Counted from the stretch's first letter, positions 8,330-17,923 are shown. The stretch: DNA of 64,000 bases from Streptomyces glaucescens (GCF_000761215.1 NZ_CP009438.1:1178001-1242000), one strand, 5' to 3'. Program-made: numbers and translations. Notes: generated from the letters alone by a model not told the origin.

Positions 8330-10021
8330 ATGTCAGAGACCAAGATCCCGCTGCCCCGTGAGGTCGCCGACGCCTTCGTCGACGAGCTCATCGCCCTCGA
8401 CCCGGTGACCGGAACCTACCTCGGAGTGAGGGAGAGCTCGAGCCGGCTGCCCGACACCTCGCCCGCGGGCCAGGAGGCGCTGGCGGAGCTGGCGCGCCGG
8501 ACGCTGGCGCGGCTGGACCAGGCCGAGCGGCGGCCCGGCGCGGACCGCGACATCGAGCGGCGCTGCGCCCGGCTGCTGCGCGAGCGGCTGACCGCCGAAC
8601 TCGCCGTGCACGAGGCCGACGAGGGACTGCGCGCGGTCGGCAACATGAGCACGGCCGCCCACCACGTGCGCGAGGTGTTCACGGTGACCCCGGCGGACAC
8701 CGAGGAGGACTGGGCGGCGATCACCGAGCGGCTGCGGGCGGTGCCCGCAGCGCTGGCCGGCTACCGCGAGTCCCTCGCCCTCGGCCTGGAGCGCAAGCTG
8801 TACGCGGGCCCCCGCCCGACCGCCGTCTTCCTCGAGCAGCTCACCGAGTGGGCGGACACCGACGGGAACGGCCGCGGCTGGTTCGAGGACTTCGCCGCGG
8901 CCGGCCCCGCGGCCCTGCGGACCGGGCTGGACGAGGCCGCCCGGGCGGCGACGGCGGCCGTGGCGGAGCTGCGGGACTGGATCCGCGAGGTGTACGCGCC
9001 GGCCGTCGAGGGTGCCCCGAACACGGTGGGCCGGGACCGCTACGCCCGCTGGGCGCGCTACTACAACGGCACCGACCTCGACCTGGACGAGGCGTACGCC
9101 TACGGCTGGTCGGAGTTCCACCGCCTCCTCGACGAGATGCGCACGGAGGCGGAGAGGATCCTGCCCGGCGCCGCGACCCCGTGGGCGGCGCTCGCGCACC
9201 TCGACGAGCACGGCCGGCACATCGAGGGCGTCGAGGAGACCAGGACGTGGCTCCAGGGCCTGATGGACGAGGCCATCGAGAAGCTGGACGGCACCCACTT
9301 CGAACTCGCCGAGCGGGTGCGGAGGGTGGAGTCGCGCATCGCCCCGCCCGGCAGCGCCGCCGCCCCCTACTACACGCCGCCGTCGGAGGACTTCTCCCGT
9401 CCGGGCCGCACCTGGCTGCCGACCATGGGCCAGACCCGCTTCCCGGTCTACGACCTGGTCTCCACCTGGTACCACGAGGGCGTGCCCGGCCATCACCTCC
9501 AGCTGGCGCAGTGGGCGCACGTCGCCGACGACCTGTCCCGGTACCAGGCCTCCGTCGGGCTGGTCAGCGCCAACGCCGAGGGCTGGGCGCTGTACGCGGA
9601 GCGGCTGATGGACGAGCTGGGCTTCCTCACGGACGCCGAGGTGCGGCTCGGCTACCTGGACGCGCAGATGATGCGGGCGCTCCGGGTGATCGTCGACACC
9701 GGCATGCACCTGGAGCTGGAGATCCCGGCGGACTCGCCGTTCCACCCGGGCGAGCGGTGGACGCCGGAGCTGGCCGAGGAGTTCTACGGCGCGCACAGCA
9801 GCCGCCCGGAGGACTACGTCTCCAGCGAGATGACCCGCTACCTGACGATCCCCGGCCAGGCCATCGGCTACAAGCTGGGCGAGCGGGCCTGGCTGCTCGG
9901 CCGGGAGAGGGCGCGCGAGCGGCACGGCGACGCCTTCGACCTCAAGGCCTGGCACATGGCCGCCCTCTCCCAGGGGTCGCTGGGCCTGGACGACCTGGTC
10001 GACGAGCTGTCCCGGCTCTGA
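8330..10021 (+). CDS. DUF885 family metallopeptidase-like protein
   Basis: 563 aa, matching the DUF885 family. The hallmark motif YHEGVPGHHLQLAQ lies near residues 382-395: an HExxxGHH-type variant of the zincin active site, with a downstream Glu-rich helix (SANAEGWALYAERLMDELG) likely giving the third zinc ligand. No signal peptide is seen, so it is probably cytoplasmic. Family members are regarded as zinc carboxypeptidase- or oligopeptidase-like proteins; no substrate is assigned here. ATG 8330 was taken instead of ATG 8321 because the GAGG at about 8317-8320 is correctly spaced for the second. Confidence 0.85.
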   Translation: MSETKIPLPREVADAFVDELIALDPVTGTYLGVRESSSRLPDTSPAGQEALAELARRTLARLDQAERRPGADRDIERRCARLLRERLTAELAVHEADEGLRAVGNMSTAAHHVREVFTVTPADTEEDWAAITERLRAVPAALAGYRESLALGLERKLYAGPRPTAVFLEQLTEWADTDGNGRGWFEDFAAAGPAALRTGLDEAARAATAAVAELRDWIREVYAPAVEGAPNTVGRDRYARWARYYNGTDLDLDEAYAYGWSEFHRLLDEMRTEAERILPGAATPWAALAHLDEHGRHIEGVEETRTWLQGLMDEAIEKLDGTHFELAERVRRVESRIAPPGSAAAPYYTPPSEDFSRPGRTWLPTMGQTRFPVYDLVSTWYHEGVPGHHLQLAQWAHVADDLSRYQASVGLVSANAEGWALYAERLMDELGFLTDAEVRLGYLDAQMMRALRVIVDTGMHLELEIPADSPFHPGERWTPELAEEFYGAHSSRPEDYVSSEMTRYLTIPGQAIGYKLGERAWLLGRERARERHGDAFDLKAWHMAALSQGSLGLDDLVDELSRL

Positions 10022-10046
10022 CCCGCCGCGGCGCCGCGCGCGTCCG

Positions 10047-10901
10047 TCACCTGCGGAACCCGCCTTCGGAGTCGATCACCTGACCGGTGATCCAGCCCGC
10101 CTCGTCCGTGGCCAGCCACGCGATGAGGCGGGCCGGGTCGTCCGGCATGCCCCAGCGTCCGGCGGGGAAGCGGGAGGCGACCCAGTCGTAGGCCTCGCCC
10201 GACAGGTAGTCGGTGTCGACGGGTCCGGGATTGACCGCGTTCACGGTGACCGCCCGCTCGGCGAGCGTGGTGGCGAGGGAGCGGGTGACGGAGGCGAGGG
10301 CGCCCTTCTGGAGGGCGTAGGCAATTTCGCCGGGCATGCCGCCGCCGTGGTCCTGTCCCGAGGTCATCAGCACCACGCGCCCGCCGGGTGTGCGGGGCGG
10401 CAGGGCGGCGCGCAGCCGGGCGTAGGCCTGCACCAGCAGCACCACCGCGCGGGTGTCGACCGCCCAGTGCGCGTCGAGCATCGCGGCGTCGACGGTGTCG
10501 AGGGTGCCGTCGGAGCCGCTGAGGGCGTGGTTGGCGACGAGGATGTCGAGCCGTCCGCCGAGCGCCTCGGCGGCGGTGGCGATCAGCTCCGCGGGAGCGG
10601 CCGGGTCGGCGAGGTCGCCGGGGCCGTGGACGACGCGCGCCCGCGGGTCGCCGAGGACCTCGCGGACGGAGGCGGCGACTTCCTCCGGCCGGTCGGCGCC
10701 CCACGGCTGCCCGGCGTCGTGCGGCACGTGGTGGTGCAGGTAGACGCTCGCGCCGTGGGCCGCGAGGCGCCGGGCGACGGCGTATCCGATGCCGCCGCGC
10801 CGGCTGGCCCCGGTGACCAGGGCGGTCCGCCCGCGCAGCGGCAGCGGGTCACGACGGAGCTCTTCGGGGGTGGGATGCGGAAGTCGAGGCATACGGATCA
10901 T
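10047..10901 (-). CDS. SDR-family oxidoreductase
   Basis: 284 aa classical short-chain dehydrogenase/reductase. The dinucleotide motif is a variant, TGASRRGGIGYAVA (about residues 31-44), with an extra Arg-Gly compared with TGxxxGIG. The catalytic Ser is in MTSGQDHGGG and the Tyr/Lys pair in YALQKGA. The usual NNAG is ANHA here (LVANHALSGSDG), which is tolerated in SDR branches often labelled 3-oxoacyl-ACP reductase. Substrate unknown. It converges on DUF885 with only 25 bases between stops. ATG 10892 (MPRLPHP) is an alternative start to 10901. Confidence 0.82.
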   Translation of the reverse strand: MIRMPRLPHPTPEELRRDPLPLRGRTALVTGASRRGGIGYAVARRLAAHGASVYLHHHVPHDAGQPWGADRPEEVAASVREVLGDPRARVVHGPGDLADPAAPAELIATAAEALGGRLDILVANHALSGSDGTLDTVDAAMLDAHWAVDTRAVVLLVQAYARLRAALPPRTPGGRVVLMTSGQDHGGGMPGEIAYALQKGALASVTRSLATTLAERAVTVNAVNPGPVDTDYLSGEAYDWVASRFPAGRWGMPDDPARLIAWLATDEAGWITGQVIDSEGGFRR

Positions 10902-10966
10902 GATGCGAGGCGCCCCGGGCCCCCGGCATCCCCCTTTTTCCGCCGGGCCCGCCGGCCAGCCGGGCC

Positions 10967-11455
10967 TCAGCAGCCGCAGTCCCCGGAGTCCACCGGCGCC
11001 GTCAGCGCGTCGGCGGCCCGCCGCTCACGCCCCTCCCAGGTCTCGTACTCGAACCCCTCGCGCACCCAGTACTCGAACCCGCCCAGCATCTCCTTGACGC
11101 GGAAGCCGAGTTCGGCGAGCGCGAGGGCCGCCCGGGTCGCGCCGTTGCATCCGGGCCCCCAGCAGTACGTGACCACGGGCACCGACTTGTCGAGCAGGCG
11201 CTCGGCCTGTTCCGGGATGAGCGCGGTCGGCAGGTGAACCGCGCCGGGGACGTGCCCCTGGTCCCACGCCGCGGTGGACCGGGAGTCCAGCACGACGAAG
11301 CCGGGATCGCCGTCGGCGGCGAGCGCGGTGGCGACGTCGGAGACGTCGGCGTGGAAGACGAGGCCGGCGCGGAAGTACGCGGCGGCGTCCGCCGGCGCGG
11401 CGGGGGCGACCCGCAGGACGGGGCTGGTGGCGGTGGCGGCGGTGGTCGCGGTCAT
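10967..11455 (-). CDS. Rhodanese-like domain protein
   Basis: 162 aa single rhodanese domain: VVLDSRSTAAWDQGHVPGAVHLP, then the active-site loop VTYCWGPGCNGATRAALALAELGF with the sulfur-accepting Cys in CWGPGC. It ends in DCGC. Such proteins transfer sulfane sulfur or bind thiols and arsenate. ATG 11455 is chosen because a GAGGGA sequence precedes it with good spacing, although the frame stays open further upstream through a tandem repeat. The Lrp-type gene at 11667 is divergent from it, so it may be the regulated target. Confidence 0.85.
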   Translation of the reverse strand: MTATTAATATSPVLRVAPAAPADAAAYFRAGLVFHADVSDVATALAADGDPGFVVLDSRSTAAWDQGHVPGAVHLPTALIPEQAERLLDKSVPVVTYCWGPGCNGATRAALALAELGFRVKEMLGGFEYWVREGFEYETWEGRERRAADALTAPVDSGDCGC

Positions 11456-11481
11456 CGCGAGGCTCCCTCTGTGGTGGTTCG

Positions 11482-11570
11482 CGAACCCGTGGCGTCCGGC
11501 CCGTGGCGGCCGGACCCGTGCCGTCCGGACTCCGTCGTCCGGAACGTGGTGTGCGAACCCGTGTGGTCCG
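11482..11570. repeat. Degenerate 13-16 bp tandem repeat upstream of rhodanese
   Basis: About six imperfect copies of a unit like GAACCCGTGGCGTCCG lie between the rhodanese and Lrp starts. The first and last copies are the most alike. The block is in the regulatory gap and could act as clustered binding sites or be replication slippage. Confidence 0.55.
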
Positions 11571-11666
11571 ATGACCAGAAATCTACGGTCGATGATCAAC
11601 TGTCTGAAGGGGCGTTCCCCGGCCCCCTCCTTGATCCACCGGGGATTCCCCTGCTATCCATCGGCC

Positions 11667-12113
11667 ATGACCGCGTTTTCCCCGGACGCCACCGACTGGC
11701 GCATCCTCGACGTCCTCCAGCGGGAAGGCCGCGCCAGCTTCGCCGAGCTGGCCCGGGCCGTCTCCATGTCCCCGAGTGCGGTCACCGAACGGGTGCGCCG
11801 TCTGGAGGAGGCGGGGGTGATCCGGGGGTACGCCGCCGTGGTGGACCCGGAGCGGCTGGGGCTGCCCATCCTCGCCTTCGTCCGGCTGCGCTACCCGACC
11901 GGCAACTACAAGCCCTTCCACGACCTGGTCGCCGCGACCCCGGAGATCCTGGAGGCGCACCACGTCACCGGCGACGACTGCTTCGTCATCAAGGTGGCCG
12001 CCCGCTCGATGCGGCACCTGGAGGAGGTGTCGGGGCGGATCGGGACGCTCGGCTCGGTGACCACCAGCGTCGTCTACTCGTCCCCGCTGCCCCGCCGTCC
12101 GCTCGGTCAGTGA
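11667..12113 (+). CDS. Lrp/AsnC-family transcriptional regulator
   Basis: 148 aa with an N-terminal HTH (FSPDATDWRILDVLQREG, then ELARAVSMSPSAVTERVRRLEEAGVI) and a C-terminal RAM domain (ILAFVRLRYPTGNYKPFHDL; EAHHVTGDDCFVIKVAARSM). It is shorter than the Lrp at 7758 and from a different subgroup. ATG 11667 gives a standard N-terminus. The rhodanese gene diverges from it, separated by a repeat-bearing region. Its last codons overlap sbcC by 7 bp, tail to tail. Confidence 0.88.
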   Translation: MTAFSPDATDWRILDVLQREGRASFAELARAVSMSPSAVTERVRRLEEAGVIRGYAAVVDPERLGLPILAFVRLRYPTGNYKPFHDLVAATPEILEAHHVTGDDCFVIKVAARSMRHLEEVSGRIGTLGSVTTSVVYSSPLPRRPLGQ

Positions 12114-15097
12114 CCCCGCTGCCGCAGCGCCGACCCCGATCTGCCCTTGACGACCTCCAGCTGGGCGTGGATCCGCCGCCGCAGGTCGGCGACATGGCTG
12201 ACGATGCCCACGCTGCGGTCGCGTTCGCGCAGCGAGTCGAGCACGTCCAGCACCTCGTCCAGGGTCTGGTCGTCGAGGCTGCCGAAGCCCTCGTCGATGA
12301 AGAGGGTGTCCAGGCGGACCCCGCCGGCCTCGTCGGTGACCACGTCGGCGAGGCCGAGGGCGAGGGCGAGGGAGGCGAAGAAGGTCTCGCCCCCGGACAG
12401 CGTCGCCGTGTCGCGTTCCCGCCCGGTCCAGGCGTCGACGACATGCAGTCCGAGGCCGCTGCGACCGCGGCCGGCCCGGTCGTCGGAGTGCACCAGGGTG
12501 TACCGGCCGGACGACATGCGCCGCAGCCGTACGGTCGCGGCGGCGGCCACCTGCTCCAGCCGGGCGGCGAGGACGTACGCCTCCAGGCGCATCCGGCGTT
12601 CGTTCTCCGCCGAGGTGCCGGCCGCGAGTCCGGCGAGCCGGGCCACCCGGTCGTACTCCTCGCGCAGCGGCGCCAGCCGGCGCGCACCGGTGGCCGCGCG
12701 CGCGGACAGGCGGTCCAGCTCCGCGCAGCGCCGGGCGGCGGCGTCCCGTGCCGAGGCGGCTTCCCGCACCCGGCGTTCCGCGTCGGCGGCGGCCCGTTCG
12801 GCGGCGGGCAGGTCGGCGGGCGGCTGTCCGGCGGCGGCGGCCGTGTCGGCCTCGGCGAGCACCGCGCGGACGGCGGCCTCCTCGGCCTGCCAGGCGTCCA
12901 GCCGGTGCTGCAGCTCCCGGTGCGCGGTGTCGTCGAGGAGGGCGGCGGCCGCGGCCTGCGGGGTGTCGAAGCCGGCCCGGAAGGCGGCGTCCGCGAGCCG
13001 GGCGTCGGCCTCCTTGAGGCGCTGGGCGGTGTCCTCCGCGGCGCGGACGGCCTCGGCGGCCTCGGTGAGCCGGGCAGCCCGTCCCTCCAGCTCGGCGGCG
13101 CGCGCGGCCACGCTGCCGGCCGTGCCGCGGGCCTGCGCCAGCTCCTCCTCCAGGGCGGCCCGTTCGCTCTCCAGCCGCTCCCGGTGGCCGACCCGGGCGG
13201 CGGCCCGCACCTCGGCCTGCTGCCGGGCGGCGGTGCGCCGCTCGTGCTCCTGCTCGGCGTGGCGCAGTTCCTCCCGCGCGGCGTGCAGCGCGGAGGCGTC
13301 GGCGCGTGCCCGCCGGTAGTCCCGCTCCACCTCCTCCGCCTCGCGGGCGAGTACGTCGGTGGGCGTGTCCCCGGCCTCGGCGCCGGCCGCGGCCAGGGCC
13401 TCCCGTACGGCGGCCAGGTGCCGTTCGTCCGCGGCGCGCCGCTCCTCGGCGCGCTGGTGGCCGGCGAGGGCGCGTTCCTCCACCTCCCGGTCGACGTGCC
13501 CGGCCACCTTGCGGGCCGGGGCGGGGTGGTCGGTGGCCCCGCAGACCGCGCAGGGCTCCCCGTCGGCGAGGCCCGCGGCGAGTTCGGCGGCGATGCCGTT
13601 CAGCCGCTGTTCCTTGAGGTCCAGCCAGTGGGCGCGGGCTTCGGCGGCCGCCTCGGCCGAGGCCAGGGCCTGCCGCCGGGCGGCGTCCGCCTCCTCGGCG
13701 AGCCGGTCGCGCTGCCGGGCGGCCTCCAGTCGCCGCCGGACCGGTTCGCGCCGCTCGGCGAGCTGTTCGGCCCGCCCGGCGGCCTCCTGCGCGGACTCGA
13801 CCCGGGCGCGCAGCCTGGCGTGGGCGGTCTCCCATCCGGCGAGCCAGGACTCCGCCTCCGCGAGGATCTCCTCGTCGGCGCGCTCCTGGCGGTCGAGGCG
13901 GGCGCGTTCGGCGTCCAGGCCGGTGAGGCGGCGCTCGGCGCGGCGGGCGGACTCCAGTCCGCCCAGTTCCTCGGCGGCCCGGCGGGCTCCGGCGGCGAGC
14001 CCGGCGGCACCGGCGCCGGCGTACCGCGCGGGCAGCGCCGCGCGCGCGTGGGCCTCGGCGGTGACCGCGCGGCGGTGCTCCGCGTCGGCGGACTCGCGCA
14101 GTTCCAGGGCGGGTGCGACGGCTTCGGCCTTGCGGGCGCGCTCCATCCGGGCCTGCGCCTCGCGGTGGGCGCCGGCCCGCTCCTCCAGCAGCCGGGCCCG
14201 CTGCCGGGCGTCGGCGAACCGCCGCTGGAGGCGGGCCCGTTCCCGTACGTCGTCCAGGGCGCGGTCGGCGGCGGCCCGCGCGGACTCGGCGGCGGCGAGG
14301 CGGCAGCCGGCGACGGCGAGTTCCTCGCGGGCGGTGCTGCGGGCGATCGCGGCGGCGCCCAGCACGGCGTCCGCCAGGCCGGGGTCGCCGGGGGACAGCT
14401 CGGGCAGTTCCATGGTGCCGCCCGCCGCCTGCTGCATCCGGTGGGCGTCGGCCAGCAGGGCCGCGTCGCCCTCGCGCACCGCGGCCTCGGTGGCCCGGCG
14501 GCGGTCGGCGAGCCGCTTCTCCACCTCGGCGAAGCGCTGGGTGTCGAAGAGCCGGCCGAGCAGCTTGCCGCGAGCCTCGGCGTCGGCGCGCAGGAACCGC
14601 GCGAAGTCGCCCTGCGGCAGCAGCACGACCTGGCAGAACTGTTCCCTGCTCATGCCGAGGAGCTGGGTGATCTCCTCGCCGATCTCCTGGTGGGAGCGGC
14701 TGCGGTCGCGCCACGCGCCGGCCGCGGGGTCGTACTCGCGCAGCCAGGTCTGGGCCTTGTCCAGGGTGGTGCCGGTGCCGCGTTTCTTGGGGCGCTCCCA
14801 GGGCGGCTGCCGGGTGATCTCCAGGCGGCGTCCGGCGACGGTCAGCTCCAGCGTGACCGAGGTGCGGGTGCCGGGTGCGGCGTGGTCGCTGCGCAGGCCG
14901 GTGCCCTGGCCGCTGTGCCGGGCGCCCGGCACCGAGCCGTACAGCGCGTAGCAGACGGCGTCCAGCACGGAGGTCTTGCCCGCGCCGGTCGGCCCGTGCA
15001 GCAGGAACAGCCCGGCGGCGGACAGCGCGTCGAAGTCGACGCTCTGGGAGCCGCCGAACGGCCCGAAGGCGGTGATGTCGAGCCGGTGCAGCCTCAT
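12107..15097 (-). CDS. sbcC: SbcC-type ATPase subunit of the SbcCD nuclease
   Basis: 996 aa Rad50-like SMC protein. Walker A is GPTGAGKTS (residues 35-43) and the Q-loop region is QVVLLPQGDFARFL. Long Ala/Glu/Arg-rich coiled coils flank a central zinc hook CAVC near residue 515. The C-terminal half has the ABC signature LSGGETFF and Walker B LFIDEGFGSLD. With SbcD it makes an ATP-dependent exo/endonuclease that opens hairpins and processes double-strand ends. ATG 15097 (MRLHRLDITAFGPF) is the canonical start; frame continuation to 15388 is not conserved-looking. sbcD lies upstream after an unusually long 190-bp gap. The stop overlaps the convergent Lrp gene by 7 bp. Confidence 0.93.
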   Translation of the reverse strand: MRLHRLDITAFGPFGGSQSVDFDALSAAGLFLLHGPTGAGKTSVLDAVCYALYGSVPGARHSGQGTGLRSDHAAPGTRTSVTLELTVAGRRLEITRQPPWERPKKRGTGTTLDKAQTWLREYDPAAGAWRDRSRSHQEIGEEITQLLGMSREQFCQVVLLPQGDFARFLRADAEARGKLLGRLFDTQRFAEVEKRLADRRRATEAAVREGDAALLADAHRMQQAAGGTMELPELSPGDPGLADAVLGAAAIARSTAREELAVAGCRLAAAESARAAADRALDDVRERARLQRRFADARQRARLLEERAGAHREAQARMERARKAEAVAPALELRESADAEHRRAVTAEAHARAALPARYAGAGAAGLAAGARRAAEELGGLESARRAERRLTGLDAERARLDRQERADEEILAEAESWLAGWETAHARLRARVESAQEAAGRAEQLAERREPVRRRLEAARQRDRLAEEADAARRQALASAEAAAEARAHWLDLKEQRLNGIAAELAAGLADGEPCAVCGATDHPAPARKVAGHVDREVEERALAGHQRAEERRAADERHLAAVREALAAAGAEAGDTPTDVLAREAEEVERDYRRARADASALHAAREELRHAEQEHERRTAARQQAEVRAAARVGHRERLESERAALEEELAQARGTAGSVAARAAELEGRAARLTEAAEAVRAAEDTAQRLKEADARLADAAFRAGFDTPQAAAAALLDDTAHRELQHRLDAWQAEEAAVRAVLAEADTAAAAGQPPADLPAAERAAADAERRVREAASARDAAARRCAELDRLSARAATGARRLAPLREEYDRVARLAGLAAGTSAENERRMRLEAYVLAARLEQVAAAATVRLRRMSSGRYTLVHSDDRAGRGRSGLGLHVVDAWTGRERDTATLSGGETFFASLALALGLADVVTDEAGGVRLDTLFIDEGFGSLDDQTLDEVLDVLDSLRERDRSVGIVSHVADLRRRIHAQLEVVKGRSGSALRQRGH

Positions 15098-15139
15098 CGG
15101 GCGGCTCCCGCCCGCCGCGGGCGCGCGGCGGGACGCGCG

Positions 15140-15223
15140 GGTGTGTGCGCCGTCCGCCGGCCGGCGTCCAGGGCCCGCTCCGCCGCGCCGGCCCTTTCGC
15201 GTCCCGCGCGCGGCGCGCACACC
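15140..15223 (-). other. Inverted repeat in the sbcD-sbcC gap
   Basis: 12-base arms at 15140-15151 and 15212-15223 match with one wobble position, with a 60-base loop that is itself GC-rich. It may attenuate transcription from sbcD into sbcC or simply be high-GC spacer. Confidence 0.3.
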
Positions 15224-15287
15224 GGGGGCCGGCCCGCCGGGGAGCCGTACGCCCCGGGGGGTGTCCGCACGGTCGCGTCGCATGCCC

Positions 15288-16451
15288 TCATCCGGACACC
15301 TCCCGTGCCGTCCGGTCCGCGCGGACCGCGTCGAACGCCTCCTGGAGCACCGCCCGTTCCCGCTCGTCGGGTCCGGCGCCGCGGACATGGGTGACGAAGT
15401 CCTCGGCGATCTGCCGGTCGCTGCGGCCGGCCAGGCGGCGCGCGTAGGACACGTCGGGGTCGTCCGGCGCGCGTTCGGGGGCGAAGACGAGGCTGAGGGT
15501 GTGCGGGAAGCGCTCGGTGAGGCGGGCCATGGGCTCGGCGGGGCGGACCGGGTCGGTGAGGGTGGCCTCGACCCACGCCTCCTCGTGCCGGGCCAGCTCC
15601 GGGTCGGCGAGCAGTTCCTCGAGGGTGCCGCGGATGCGTGCCAGCGGGCGGGGCACCGGGCAGTCGAGGCGCTCGGCGGTCACCGCGCCGTCGGCGTCGA
15701 GGTCGACGAGCCACATGCTCTTGCGGTGCCGGGCCTCCGAGAAGGAGTACGGCAGCGGGGAGCCGGAGTAGCGCACGCGGTCGGTGATGGCCTGGCAGCC
15801 GTGCAGATGGCCCAGCGCTGCGTAGTCGACGCCGTCGAAGACTCCGGCCGGCACGGCGGCGACACCGCCGACGGTGATGTCCCGTTCGCTGTCGCTGGCC
15901 TCTCCCCCGGTGACGAAGGCATGGGCGAGGACGACGGAGCGGGTGCCCGGCGGGCGGGTGGCGAGGTCGGCGCGGACCCGGTCCATGGCGGCGGCGAGCA
16001 CCGCCTCGTGACCGGCCCCCGTCACCCCGAACTCGTCCTTCACCAGGGCGGGTTCGAGGTACGGCAGCCCGTAGAAGGCCACCTCCCCGAAGGCGTCCCG
16101 CAGCAGCACCGGGGTGCCGCACTCCGCGGGATCGGTGCGCAGGTGGATGCCCGCCCGCCCGATCAGCCCGGCGCCCACGCCGAGACGGCGCGCCGAGTCG
16201 TGGTTGCCGGAGATCATCACGGTCGGCACGCCGAGCCCGGCCAGCCGGTGCAGGGCGTCGTCGAACAGCTCGACGGCGGCGAGGGGCGGCACCGCGCGGT
16301 CGTACACATCTCCCGACACGACCACCGCGTCCACCGCGCGCTCCCGCACGGTGTCGAGGAGGTGGTCGATGAAGCCGGCCTGGGCCCCGAGCATGTTCAC
16401 CCGGTGGAACGCCCGGCCGAGATGCCAGTCGGACGTGTGCAGCACTCTCAT
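15288..16451 (-). CDS. sbcD: SbcD-type nuclease subunit of the SbcCD complex
   Basis: 387 aa calcineurin-like phosphoesterase of the Mre11/SbcD family. Metal-binding motifs appear in order: TSDWHLG (residues 6-12), VVSGDVYDRAVP (about 55), ISGNHDS (about 88), LAHAF (about 190) and GHLHGCQ (about 228). It supplies Mn-dependent nuclease activity to the SbcC ATPase encoded just downstream. ATG 16451 (MRVLHTSDWHLGRAF) is the standard family start. The adjacent sbcC supports the assignment. Confidence 0.93.
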   Translation of the reverse strand: MRVLHTSDWHLGRAFHRVNMLGAQAGFIDHLLDTVRERAVDAVVVSGDVYDRAVPPLAAVELFDDALHRLAGLGVPTVMISGNHDSARRLGVGAGLIGRAGIHLRTDPAECGTPVLLRDAFGEVAFYGLPYLEPALVKDEFGVTGAGHEAVLAAAMDRVRADLATRPPGTRSVVLAHAFVTGGEASDSERDITVGGVAAVPAGVFDGVDYAALGHLHGCQAITDRVRYSGSPLPYSFSEARHRKSMWLVDLDADGAVTAERLDCPVPRPLARIRGTLEELLADPELARHEEAWVEATLTDPVRPAEPMARLTERFPHTLSLVFAPERAPDDPDVSYARRLAGRSDRQIAEDFVTHVRGAGPDERERAVLQEAFDAVRADRTAREVSG

Positions 16452-16672
16452 GGGATCTCTCTGACCTGCGCGTTCAACCCTCGAGCCCCTCAAAGACCAG
16501 CACGAACCAGCTCCGGGTTCGCGCCCCTGGAGGCCACCACGCTAACGCCTTCGGCCCCTCGCCCCCCACCGGCCTCGGACTTCCCGCACGCAGTTGACGG
16601 AGAATGCCGCGATATGTCCGCTATGCGGTCCGCCGTGGGTCGTGCACCTCACTCGGGACCACGCCGTGCCGG

Positions 16673-17878
16673 TCAGCGGTGGCCGCCGGCCGGCGCGCGG
16701 CCGAGGGCGGCCACCGCCAGCGCGCCGACGGCGAGCGCCGCCCCCAGGTACATCACGGCCTCGACGCCCGCACCGTCCGCGGCGAGGCCACCCGAGAACG
16801 CTCCGAGCGCGATCGAACCGTTGAACACGCCGACGAACAGCGCCGACACCGCCTCCCGCGCCTCGGGGGCCGCCGCGAGCAGCCAGGTCTGGGCGGAGAC
16901 CGAGAGACCGCCGTAGGACAGGCCCCAGACCGCCAGCAGCGCCGTCGCCGTGATCACCGAACCGCCGATCAGGGGCACCAGGCCGACCGTCGCGGCCAGC
17001 ACCAGGCTGATCACCGCGAGCACACCGCGCGGGGAGCGCGAAGCACCGGCGCCGCAGGCGAAGTTGCCGGCCACGCCTGCCACGCCGTACACCAGCAGCA
17101 GCGTGCCGATGACCGGTGTGCTCGCCCCGGAGATCTCCTCCAGGGCCGGCCGCACGTACGTGTAGGCGGCGAAGTGCCCGGTGACCAGGAGCGCCACCAC
17201 ACCGAGCCCGGTCGCCACCCGCGCGTCGCCGCCGGCCCGCAGCACGCCGCCGAACCGGACCTCCTGGTCGGCCGGCAGCTTCGGCAGCAGCACCGCCAAG
17301 GCCACCAGCACCACCAGCGCGAGGGCGGCGGCGCCGAGGAACGCAGCGCGCCAGCCGGCGAGTTCACCGATGTACGTGCCCGCGGGGACGCCGAGCACCG
17401 AGGCCACCGCGACACCGCTGAAGATCAGCGAGGTGGCCGCCCCCACGGACCTGCCCGGGACCAGCCGTACCGCGAGACCGGCCGCGACGGCCCACACCCC
17501 GCCCATGCCGAGACCGACCAGGACCCGCGCCGCCACCATGACCGCGAAGTGCGGGGACCAGGCGGCCAGCAGGTTTCCCGCGACGATGACCGCCATGAGA
17601 CCGCACAGCACCGGGCGGCGGTCGAAGCGGCCCAGAGCCGGGGTGAGCAGCGGCGCGGACACCGCGGCCACCAGCCCCGTGACGGTCAGCGTCAGACCGG
17701 CCGTGCCCTCGGTCACCCGCAGCGCGCCGCCGATCGGCGTGAGCAGGCCCACCGGCAGCATCTCGGACGTGACCACGGTGAACGTCGCGCCGGCGACGGC
17801 GATGACGGCGGGCCGGCCACCGCCCCACGGGCGCGGGCGGTCCGGGGTCACGGCTGTGAACTTCCCTGTCTGTGCCAT
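16673..17878 (-). CDS. MFS transporter, chloramphenicol/arabinose-efflux (Cmx/AraJ-like) type
   Basis: 401 aa with about 12 membrane helices. The motif RFDRRPVLCGLMAVIVAGNLLAA follows helix 2, and VLVGLGMGGVWAVAAGLAVRLVP in helix 4 is typical of the DHA1 drug-H+ antiporter branch that includes Cmx/CmlR and AraJ. It should expel a hydrophobic compound or sugar derivative; the substrate is not predictable. ATG 17878 is preferred to an upstream TTG at 17890. The divergent LysR gene, 95 bp away, probably controls it. Confidence 0.88.
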   Translation of the reverse strand: MAQTGKFTAVTPDRPRPWGGGRPAVIAVAGATFTVVTSEMLPVGLLTPIGGALRVTEGTAGLTLTVTGLVAAVSAPLLTPALGRFDRRPVLCGLMAVIVAGNLLAAWSPHFAVMVAARVLVGLGMGGVWAVAAGLAVRLVPGRSVGAATSLIFSGVAVASVLGVPAGTYIGELAGWRAAFLGAAALALVVLVALAVLLPKLPADQEVRFGGVLRAGGDARVATGLGVVALLVTGHFAAYTYVRPALEEISGASTPVIGTLLLVYGVAGVAGNFACGAGASRSPRGVLAVISLVLAATVGLVPLIGGSVITATALLAVWGLSYGGLSVSAQTWLLAAAPEAREAVSALFVGVFNGSIALGAFSGGLAADGAGVEAVMYLGAALAVGALAVAALGRAPAGGHR

Positions 17879-17923
17879 GTGTTCAGCCAAGCCGCCGCGA
17901 CCTGCGGGAACAACGGCCGATCC

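Noticed and set aside
11583..14714. Very long minus-strand frame inside sbcC
   Set aside because: It is a shifted-frame shadow of sbcC rich in Arg and Pro; sbcC itself explains the region.
16452..16672. Small gene or promoter between sbcD and the MFS gene
   Set aside because: TTGACG at about 16597 has no properly spaced -10, and the plus-strand frames are unlike proteins.
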